From assembly GCA_950097015.1 (NCBI GenBank), contig CATNEN010000024.1:496001-560000 (forward strand): a DNA stretch of 64,000 bases, written 5' to 3'. This document shows positions 11,398 to 21,400 of this stretch, one piece after another. A program made the position numbers and the translations under genes. This DNA is from Macrostomum hystrix. Its lineage: Eukaryota; Platyhelminthes; Macrostomidae. The notes under the pieces were generated by a model. That model searched no databases, was not told the DNA's origin, and saw nothing but the letters and a program-made list of their open reading frames with translations. Each line of letters starts with the position of its first letter. The first letter of the stretch is position 1.

Positions 11398-11889
11398 CAA
11401 GAGCTTCAATCATTTTCAATTGTCTTCGTCGACTTCAGGAAAGCTTTTGATTCTGTCAGCAGGTCCGTTATTGTGGCAGTTCTGGTTCAACACGGAGTCC
11501 CGCCGCTGATCATCAAGTCGGTGATGGACTTCTATAGCAGCTCGCACGTCTTCGTCAACACCAGTGATCGCCTAACTGAGGAATTCCAAATGACATGCGG
11601 AGTCCTCCAAGGCGACACGCTGCCTACCTTCCTATTTGTGGTTGCGGCTAACTTTGTGTTGCGACAGGCGATCAGCGAAGAGGACTGCTTCATCGTTGCA
11701 CGTAGGTGCAACTCTCGCTACCGGGAAGAGCGTCTCGGCTGCCTTGCGAAGGCTGTCGACATCGCGCTCCTTTGCCATGACCTCGAGGCGGCTCAGGGAG
11801 CCATTCATCGCCTGGCGCTGGAGAACGCTAAATATGGACTGAAGATCAACGCCACCAAGACCGCAACAAGACTTTCTATGATGACCTGA
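11398..11889 (+). pseudogene. Non-LTR retrotransposon reverse transcriptase fragment
   Basis: An open stretch of about 163 codons contains LINE-type reverse transcriptase motifs. Motif A is VFVDFRKAFDSV. The GVLQGDTLPTFLFV stretch matches the GxxQGxxLSP-type motif B. The expected YADD catalytic centre is degenerate (LAKAVDIALL), followed by a KYGLKINATKT-type segment like the region after motif C. No endonuclease, 5' part or 3' tail was found, and a TAA precedes the stretch. It is a truncated, catalytically dead remnant embedded between tRNA genes; the clade cannot be fixed from so short a piece. Confidence 0.85.
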
Positions 11890-12190
11890 CGTCGATTGGC
11901 CTGACGCCTGTGACGCCTTGCCTTGACTCCATGGCCTACAAGCTGCGTGTGCTCGCTGCTTAAGCAGTGTTTGTTATCATTGTTAATAATAGTCATATTT
12001 TTATTATTATACCAACAATAGTGCAGCCGCACTTATCTCGGGAGAGTCTTCGATGAATTGAGCCCGAGTCGAAATTCGTGTTCGAGTCAACTAAATATAC
12101 TCGTATATGGGCACTTGTGTCGTGGAGTCGAGTGTATAGAGTGGAGTTTTTCAGCTGGAGATTCTCTAGTCTGAAAAGCAGCACAAATAA

Positions 12191-12434
12191 TATAGGTGAT
12201 TGGAACAGAGCATTGGTTTGAGTATGTTGTGGCTATTAATATAGGTGATTGGAACAGAGCATTGGTTTGAGTATGTTGTGGCTATTAATATAGGTGATTG
12301 GAACAGAGCATTGGTTTGAGTATGTTGTGGCTATTAATATAGGTGATTGGAACAGAGCATTGGTTTGAGTATGTTGTGGCTATTAATATAGGTGATTGGA
12401 ACAGAGCATTGGTTTGAGTATGTTGTGGCTATTC
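12191..12434. repeat. Tandem repeat, 49-bp unit (5 copies)
   Basis: Five practically identical copies of a 49-bp unit beginning TATAGGTGATTGGAACAGAG. The homogeneity indicates a recent amplification. Confidence 0.95.
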
Positions 12435-12952
12435 TAGGGCTGCCCAGGTGCTGGATTTGAGAATCTAGATAAAACGAGAATCTCAATTTCTTGGACTTGG
12501 CTAAAGTAAAAAAGATGTGTAAGAGGTGTAAGAGACTGTCGTGAGTTTCTGAACTTGCGATGAACCACCAATTAAAGGCAATGAAGTACAGACCCAGAAT
12601 GATTAAGCAAACGGAAAAACATGACCGCTTGTAAACAAGCACTCCAACATACGCCATATATATAAAGCTAGAACATTTGACGTCTGAACATTTCAGTCCG
12701 TCTGAAGTTTTAAGGCATATGAGATTCTTTTAAATAATCTGCCTATAATTTTCTGACTCATTTCCTTCTTCTCTTCAGCTTGAACGACCAATGCTTTCGA
12801 TCAGCAGCGTGCGTCGCAGAGGTCTTCTATCGCTGTCGGTGCTGAAGAATGATGAAAAAAACCACGTGTCTTCTAAATCAACTAATAGTTCGTTCCATTG
12901 ACTGGAAGTGAGAAAAAGGAATATTTTATGAACAAAAAATATATGACTCGAG

Positions 12953-13025
12953 CGACCACGCCAGGACTCGAACCTGGAATCTTCTGATCCGTAGTCAGAC
13001 GCGTTATCCATTGCGCCACGCGGCC
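12953..13025 (-). tRNA. tRNA-Arg(ACG), copy 11
   Basis: The body is identical to copy 1. The flanks on both sides match family B and the spacer type of the copy at 3198. It breaks the alternating orientation, since the neighbours at 11032 and 14150 are also on the minus strand. Confidence 0.96.
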
Positions 13026-13246
13026 ATCTTCTGGCAAGCCGACGTTTCGTTGCCTCGTTTCGATCAAGAATTCGGATATTTGCTTAACTGTCTTTTTTAG
13101 CCTCTGAAAGTTTCTAGCTCGTGGTTTGATTTTTATTTTGATTTTGATTAAAGCTAGCACTACTCATAGCAGTGACTGCGCAGAATTACAAAACATATAG
13201 TTGTGATAGACTGTCGTGAGTTTCTGAACTTGCGCTGAAGCGACTG

Positions 13247-13262
13247 TTGCGCCACGTGGCCC
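13247..13262 (-). pseudogene. tRNA-Arg remnant (first 16 nt)
   Basis: TTGCGCCACGTGGCCC is the reverse complement of the 5' end of the tRNA-Arg gene with one substitution. It is joined to flank family C. The rest of the tRNA is missing, so a break occurred inside the gene body. Confidence 0.7.
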
Positions 13263-13510
13263 TCTGAGAACCTTTCATGTCCTTTCTTTTATATCTGGGA
13301 CTAGGATATTCACTCAACTGTCATTTAGTCAGCCTCCGAAACTTTCTATTGTTTGAATAGATAGCGAAAAGAAATCGACTAGCGAGGCATTTGAGAACGG
13401 AATATATTCAAAAGAATGCTCTCAAAGATCAATGCAGAATTTGCTCTAAGTAGTTGGAAAGCTCTGTTATGAACCACCTCAGCTGATCAGGGCTGCAGCA
13501 TGGGCTGAGA
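13263..13510. repeat. Second inverted repeat, right arm
   Basis: Inverted relative of 10365-10605, diverged by substitutions and small indels, and therefore older than the 2.08 kb pair. Confidence 0.82.
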
Positions 13511-13990
13511 CATAAAAAAAGCTATGAAGATAGACTTTAAAGCTATGAACTGATAGACTTTAAAGCTATAAACTGATAGACTTTAAAGCTATGAACTGAT
13601 AGACTTTAAAGCTATGAACTGATAGACTTTAAAGCTATGAACTGATAGACTTTAAAGCTATGAACTGATAGACTTTAAAGCTATGAACTGATAGACTTTA
13701 AAGCTATAAACTGATAGACTTTAAAGCTATGAACTGATAGACTTTAAAGCTATGAACTGATAGACTTTAAAGCTATGAACTGATAGACTTTAAAGCTATG
13801 AACTGATAGACTTTAAAGCTATGAACTGATAGACTTTAAAGCTATCAACTGATGGACACTCAAGCTATGAACTGATGGTCACTCAAGCTATCAACTGATG
13901 GTCACTCAAGCTATCAACAGATGGTCGCTCAAGCTATGAACTGATGGTCACTCAAGCTATCAACAGATGGTCGCTCAAGCTATCGTCAGA
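13511..13990. repeat. Minisatellite, 23-bp unit (~20 copies), inverted relative of the 6.3-9.8 kb array
   Basis: The unit is TTTAAAGCTATGAACTGATA plus GAC. It is the reverse complement of the GCTTTAGTGTCCATCAGTTGATA form found in the large array. The last units (13850-13985) read GATGGACACTCAAGCTAT, which is exactly the other array's consensus inverted. Confidence 0.9.
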
Positions 13991-14149
13991 TCGACATTCA
14001 AGCAGCGATGCGCGATATTAAAAAATACACCTAAGCTTAACCTTCTACCTTAGCATAAATAGCTATTATATTATTACTAAAGCATCAAATGAAAATTTCT
14101 GAGAAGTATTGGAAATTCCGAGTCAATTAAAACAAAACGAAATTGCAAA

Positions 14150-14222
14150 CGACCACGCCAGGACTCGAACCTGGAATCTTCTGATCCGTAGTCAGACGCG
14201 TTATCCATTGCGCCACGCGGCC
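14150..14222 (-). tRNA. tRNA-Arg(ACG), copy 12
   Basis: The body is identical to copy 1. It is the mirror of the copy at 3878 and has a family A 5' flank. Confidence 0.96.
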
Positions 14223-14827
14223 CTGACATCCCAGATCTAAATTCCTGCCGATATACTGAGACTCCAGCGCTGACACTGTTTGATCTGCTGCGAGCTGCGG
14301 TGAAATATGTGAGCACTATGGACTGTGGAATTGAATCCACTTACTAGTCATTACTCAATTACATATTTCGAGCATCCTATATCAATATTTGACGCCGGTT
14401 TGACCTTTTATGTGACACTAAAACTGCAGGACTCATTCTTGCCTACGATAAAGGCTGATTAAAACATTCAACTGCAGATAATTTGGAAGATTGTTACATT
14501 CTTGCTTAACTTTGCTACGGACTCAAATGTTGAGACCTTAAATTTTCTAGGTTGTTATGACGTATTTTTGCTTATTTATTTAAATCTTTCCAAGTTTTCC
14601 AGTTCGCAAAATAATTCAGGTGTGTTACTTTAGAGCCCAAACTGTCGCTTCATCGCAAGTTCAGAAACGCACAACAGTCTCTCACACCTATCTTTTTGTA
14701 CTTCAGCGCAGTCACTGCTATAAGTACTATACGAGCTAGAAACTTTCAGAGGCCAAAAAAGACAGTTGAGCAAACATCCCAATTCTTGATCGAAATGAGG
14801 CAACGAAACGTCGGCTTGCAAGAAGAG

Positions 14828-14900
14828 GGCCGCGTGGCGCAATGGATAACGCGTCTGACTACGGATCAGAAGATTCCAGGTTCGAGTCCTGGCGTGGTCG
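14828..14900 (+). tRNA. tRNA-Arg(ACG), copy 13
   Basis: The body is identical to copy 1. It is the mirror of the copy at 3198, with a family B 5' flank and a T5 terminator. Confidence 0.96.
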
Positions 14901-15308
14901 CTCAGATTATGTTTTTGTACACAAAATCTATTCTTTTTTATCATTCCAAGCACTGGAAGGAATTATTAGTTGATTTATTAAGACACGTGGTGTTTTTTAT
15001 CATTATTCAGCACCGACAGCGAGAGAAGACCTCTGCGACGCACGCTGCTGATCGAAAGCATTGATCGACAGAGATTAATCAACTGGCGATGACTGCAACG
15101 ATCGCCTCATCACCGTGTCTTCAAACCAGCTTGACATCGAGACCCTCGATCAGCATATGCCACTCAGACAGTCAACAATTCACCTTTTAAACAGTGGGCA
15201 CGAGAGGTGAAAAACGGTCTCCACATGAGTCGTCTCGCTAAACGCCAATTCGTAAAGCTCAAAGAGCACAGCTTCCAGCATGAACAGCTGAAAAACAAAA
15301 AATTCAAG

Positions 15309-15381
15309 CGACCACGCCAGGACTCGAACCTGGAATCTTCTGATCCGTAGTCAGACGCGTTATCCATTGCGCCACGCGGCC
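15309..15381 (-). tRNA. tRNA-Arg(ACG), copy 14
   Basis: Mirror of the copy at 2717, without that copy's D-loop change. A T6 terminator follows. It converges on copy 13. Confidence 0.96.
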
Positions 15382-16035
15382 CTGACATCCCAGATCTAAA
15401 TTCGTGCCGATATACTGAGACTCCAGCGCTGACACTGTTTGATCTGCTGCGAGCTGCAATGAAACCTGTGAGCACAATGAGCTTTTGTTTATCGAGACAT
15501 AAACCTGCTGGAGAAAGGATAAAGCAGCACAGAAGGGAAAGACACATCATCCATCAGGATGTGTCTTAAGTCAGAACACATGCACATAATGCATCTGCAG
15601 AATCATATCATTTTGATTGGTGTAAAAGCCGACGTGAGCGTCTCAATACTAAAGCTGGGTTAATGTTTCCTCTTTGATCAGCTTCGCAGCTGAACTTGTG
15701 GACTCTCCTGCTTGCAGTGATCTTGCAGTCGTTGCAGTGCCCATCATATTTATGTCTCACGTAGTACACAGCTCTCATTGTGCCCTCAGACTTTTTTACC
15801 TGAAGCCATTATATGCCAGTGAGCGTGTGTTCCCATGCTTGAGAACAGTCTGCATCATGAATTTTACGTCCCAAAATGTGTTGCCATATCCCTTCTCGAG
15901 CAATACGTCAGATTCATGTCTAATGTAACACTCAGTCCATTGTCCTCACAGCTCGCAGCAGATCAAACAGTTCCTCATTTAAGCGCTCATGGAGTCTCTC
16001 AGCATATGAGCAAGAATTTAGACCTGGCATGTCAG

Positions 16036-16108
16036 GGCCGCGTGGCGCAATGGATAACGCGTCTGACTACGGATCAGAAGATTCCAGGTTCGAGTCCTGG
16101 CGTGGTCG
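16036..16108 (+). tRNA. tRNA-Arg(ACG), copy 15
   Basis: The body is identical to copy 1 and mirrors the copy at 1997. It is the last gene of the cluster, and its 3' end coincides with the inverted-repeat border. Confidence 0.96.
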
Positions 16109-18414
16109 ATTATATTTTGCTTTTGCTTTTATTAGGTAATTTTTCCGAGCTCGACTTTAAACCTAATAACCTAGCTATATTTATAGGGTCCTATGTAAAA
16201 TTGAATTGTTTTTCACAATTTCAGAATTCTGATCGAGAGTCACTGATGTAGGCCGGTTGATGAAGGCTGACTGAGGGAGATTGACTGATGGATACTGGCT
16301 GAGGAAGATTATTTGCCAAGAATAACCAAACTCAGAATGGCCCCATTCTGCGGAAGACTGACTGAATTTTGATAGAGATAACAACCCCAGGCAATATGTG
16401 AAGAAATATGAAATGAAAAAGCAGTCTAAGTGTTATAGCAATGTCAATTAATAATATTTACTCGCTAAAATTAATCATTTTACAGGAAATTGTTTTAAAC
16501 TTAAAAAATTATATTTGAAGCGTTCGAAAGTCATTTTTTCTTAGAATGAATAAGTAGCTTTTAATGTCTACTTGATTAGCCTAGTTCGTCGTTGCTAAAT
16601 GCTAATTGTACTGTTGCGGATATTGCTCCTACAATTTCAAATCCTTGCCTTATATTATAAGATCATGATATAGTTCTATCTTGTATAGCGCATTAGACGT
16701 TTTGGGTCTTTTCGACTGCTGCCATCTCATCTGCTATAAACATGTCTTTAAAAGAAACTTCGTACAACCTCGTCTGCCGTCAGGACAATTTAAAACAAAT
16801 TCGTCTGCTTCGGCTTGCCTAAAATTTTTGCAAGTGGTCTCCCTTATCTATGGCAGGGCGTCAGTGCACGCAAAACAGAAAGTAGGGCCAATGTACAAAT
16901 CCGTTCAAATTCGTCTGAGAAAACGAATAATAATCTTGGTTAGGCCTAAAAATCTTGCTTATCTTAAATCTGCTCCGCACACTGGCATGTATACTGGGAT
17001 GAAACCATTTTCTCTCGTTTCAGTTTAGGACAAGTTGGCCAACTCGTCTGCTCATTAATTTCGTTTGTATTTCCTACAAATAAGTCAACTCATCTATTGG
17101 CAGCCGAGATAGTGGCACACTAAGAGACTGGAATCCAACTTTTGTATGTTTACAGAATGGTTGCTGATATTACCTATATACCATAGGCTAGTAATAATGA
17201 AAACTGTCAATAAATTTTACTTTACTGATAAACAACCTCAGATTCAGCTTTATTTTGTTACTATCATGTAGACAGAAATTTCCCTGCCATGCACAGAGAC
17301 TAGGTGACCAGGCAGATGCTTTGATTATGTCTATATTGCCAGTGGTTCTGGTACAGCATCCAAATGTGGCCTTGTCATGAAATTGAGCTTAGGGACCTTT
17401 ATGCGATAGGCAAATGTGTTAGACTGCTCTGCCACTTACCCCCTTTGTAGGATATTTGTGGCTTTGATCTAGTTACATTTAGCATTTATTGATCCAATTC
17501 TTTTTGTTTATTTATAATGCAAACTTTAAGCCTACACTCTGCCTCTATATCTCCACTTGCCTAGCTCATATAATGTACTAGCTATGGTCCTTGCATCATC
17601 TATGACCATTTTAATGAAAATTCTGGCTATGCCACCAATTTAGTGACAACTAACTTAAATTTATTTTGTGTTGCTCTATATATACTACTATGGTATTTAT
17701 AGCCAGATTGCGCTGTTTTATCACTACATTAGCAGAAGCTATAGCTATTGTCTGCACAATTTTCAGACATGTCTCTGGTTGAAGTTTAATAATCTCTAAT
17801 CACTAAAGAGGGCAAGTTTTTAATGTCAAATTGAATAGCTAGATTGTCAATAGAAATGAGCCTTTTGTTAGGCATAGGTGGCCTGTTTTAGAAAGACAGT
17901 AAATTTTTTTCTATTGTGTGAAATGTGGAACATTTTGGAACCCTTTTAATGTAGGTTTCAATTTTTGTAAACTAGCTGCAATTTAGATTCAAATAGGACT
18001 AATGAAATACAGTTTAACAGAAAAAGTGCAGAATACTGAAGTCATGATTAATATATTGATGATAATAATATATCTTTCTAATATATGTTAATAGTTAAAA
18101 TAAGTTGATTTTCTCATAAAAGAACACATATTTAAGAAAGCATTTAGATTTATTTTGAATTTTGTTCATCAGGTTACATTTTTTCATTTTTCCTATTAAT
18201 AAAACTAAAAACCCTGCATTTTAGAATTTTTTGGCTTCTTCAGCAATTGCTTAATTCCTTTCATTTGAAACAAATTATAATGATTCTTTTTATCTAAATA
18301 TTGCAGCAGCATTGGCATGCAAAGACTCAAGAAAGTAGACTAGAACTTTTACAAATTATGCCGTTGAAAGCTAGCTATACAAACTAGGGGTCCAGGCTAG
18401 GTAAATAAAAAAGC
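16109..18414. other. AT-rich intergenic region
   Basis: No gene was recognised. A 115-codon open stretch near 16681-17028 matches no family and lacks an ATG start. The region just before 18415 contains TATTGCAG (near 18300), which could be a splice acceptor for a 5' UTR exon or trans-spliced leader of the next gene. Confidence 0.5.
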
Positions 18415-21400
18415 ATGCGCTATCATAGACAATCAGAAGAATTGGAGGCAACTGGTCCTGTAGGACCTGCCACCGCTGCAGGCGGTGGTATTGGCGGCAC
18501 CATCGATGGCATTGATGCTGTTGATAGCGACGCTGACAGTAGTCTGATGGTGAGTGGCCGGACTAGTTCTCGAGTGCCCCGGCCGCTGGCCTGGGCCCAG
18601 CTCATCCTGGGCATTCTCGGCCTGGTTCTTGGCGCCACAGACGCCGGCGTGCGTGCTGCCGCAGCATCCGGCAATGCTACAGCTACGCTGCAGCATTCTG
18701 TTATGCCGGTGCATGCTCTTGACGTCACTGGCGCGTTCGGCTTTCCAATCTGGTGCTCGCTGTCTGTGAGTTACGTTTTTTTAGTGTGGTCACTGACGCA
18801 TCAGTTGGCATATAATAGACCCGCAGCCAGTGATGGGGGGCAATTCTGCCCATTCCACTGACCCCTGAGCACACACTCACTCAGGTGTGTACATCTGCTA
18901 TCGCCGCGGATTCGAACTCAGTGAGTTTGTTGCAACATTCGGGCGCGTTACTGCTCCGCCCATAACCTAGTACATACATAAAGCACGCCTCATTCCTTCC
19001 ATAAATATAGAGATACTAGCTTTTTTTGCCCGTTGTTTTTGGGGCAGAAATTTAAAGCAAAGCAGTAAGCAATTCACGTCTCTGTTAACTTTATAGTGAA
19101 GGTCACCATTTATTTATTTACTGCATTAATGAAAAGTGAAGAGTTTGTTTAAGGGCGTTTTAAGTAAAAAATAAGTGAAAAGTTTGTCCAAACAGCCCCC
19201 TCTTGATTACTTCTTTAGAAACATGTCTCTTAGCCACTCCTCTATACAGTCAGTGGCATATCCAGGAATTTTGTTTTGGGGCGGTCTGTCAGGGGAGCGC
19301 CATGAGAATCACAGAGGGGGTGCCAGCGGCCGAAAAAGGGCGCCAGGAGCCAAGAAAGGGCGCCAGCGGCTGAAAAACGGGAGCCAGCGGCTGAAAAAGG
19401 GGCGCCAGCGGCCGAAAAGGGGCGCCAGTGCTGCGACTGGCGCCCCTGGTGGGGGCATCTTATTCCCATGATTAAAATTTGGGGGGGCGACTGCCCCCCG
19501 CCCCCCCTAAATCTGCCTCTGTATACAGTATGCATGTACACGCGTATACATAAGGAAAATAGCCATGGCATAACAATAACAATGTCAAAGAAACAAAATT
19601 AAACTGTTTCAGAGTTCAGAGTTAGACAGGTCAAGGTCAATTCGTGACTACTTTTCTATTAATTGCTTGCGAGTCACCTCAAGGCCTGGGGATACACCAC
19701 ATTCTTCGTTCTTCCCCTTGGTGCGAAAATGAATAGGCCAGCTGGAGTTCCAACACGGGAGCAGGCGACATAAAGCTGCCCATGCGAGAAGCAAGGAGTC
19801 TCCAGGTTGATGCCAGCCACCTTCAGCGACTGTCCCTGAGCCTTGTTAATAGTCATCGCAAAGCACACTCTCACAGGGAACTGCAGTCGCTTGAACTGAA
19901 ATGGCAGGTCCGTGGGGATAATTGGAATCCGGGAACGAACACAGACTCTCCTCTGCCAGATCCAGTCATTATCGTGGCCTCAATCACGTGTGGGAAGAGC
20001 CGCCTGACTATCAGTCTGGTGCCGTTACACAGCCTTGGCGCATTCAGGTTGCGGAGGAGCATAATTGGTGCCCCAACTTTCAGCTGCAAGTTGTGCGATG
20101 GAGTTCCAGGAGGATCTAGAGAGTTCAGAAACTCAACAGGATACTCCACAGCGGTGTCATCAGTCAACGTTGTATCAATTGACTTGTAGGTGAAAACTGC
20201 ACCTGGCAACTCCTGAAGCAGTTGGTAGTTAATTTCGTTGGCGGCATCATTTCTAGGACACAGAATTGCCCTCTCTGACAGCCAGTCAACGTCAGCATAT
20301 CGAACCATCAGGTTCGGGTAAACTTTTGCCTTGAGCTCCTGCACTGACTGCACAATGGTTCCGATTGTAGCGATCGATGACTGCCCATCCTCGGTGCTAA
20401 TCTCCAGCAGACCATTGCCGATTCGCAATAGATTGGCAGAGAACTCATGAGCTGTTTCGTCTCCTTGAATTGTAGCTCTCATGTTTGTTCGTAGGTGCAA
20501 CTTCACAACCGATGGCCACAGGTGAGATGATTTTAGGCAAGCATTAATCTCATCAGCAGGAGTGCCACGCGGAATCACAGGCAGCGTCTGTCTAAAGTCT
20601 CCAGACAGCAGCAGAGTGATACCACCCATCAGTTGATCGCCAGCCTCTCTCTTTCTTCTATCCCAGGCTGGCTGGAGAGAAATATCGACCGGAGAGCCCT
20701 GCGCACTGGGACGCCACCGCACTCACCGCACTCAGTCTCAGTGCTGCTTGGGGGCCAGTAGACAGTCTAGGGGTTTGGGCTGTGTACATTCACGGCTTGA
20801 AATACAATGTACAGTCTGGGGCTTCGGCGCCCGGGGAAGGGAGGGGGTGGCTGTAATAAAATTTGGCCCGCAGAGTGGCGGAGGGGAGTTGGGGTGGCTG
20901 TCCTCGGAAAACAAAAAGTGACTCACTTTGAGATGATGCAGCTTTGCTCTGGATTGAGTAGAGATGTTCAAAATTGACAGCATTGTTGGAAAACATGTAA
21001 AGTGTAAGTGGATCAAATTTGGAGAAAATCTGACAAAGTGGGGCGACGATATGTCGAATTGAGTGATATTTTTACGATTTTTGAGCAGTTTTTTGCACTT
21101 TTGAGCAGGAAGGAAATGATTTTTCGGGAATTTGAGTAGCCTATTGCACTCAGCGTAGGTGGTTTTAGGTATGTGCAAAGTTTGGTGCGATTTGGTTGAG
21201 CGGTTTCGGCGTCTATAAAGACAAAAGGTTGCACACAGACAGACAGACAGACAGAGTTTTCACTTTTATATATATAGATGACTAGCTTTTTTTGCCCGTT
21301 GTTTTTGGGGCAGAAATTTAAAGCAAAGCAGTAAGCAATTCACGTCTCTGTATTAACTTTATAGTGAAGGTCACCATTTATTTATTTACTGCATTAATGA

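Larger units (their letters stand above)
14023..16108. repeat. Large inverted repeat, right arm (~2.08 kb)
   Basis: Mate of 1997-4078. It begins near AAATACACCTAAGCTTAACC and ends exactly at the discriminator base of the tRNA at 16036-16108, beyond which the sequences are unrelated. The arms differ by scattered single-base changes and small indels, for example the D-loop change in the tRNA at 2717. Confidence 0.9.

Noticed and set aside
16681-17028. 115-codon open frame
   Set aside because: No ATG start, no recognisable family, and not bounded by convincing splice sites.
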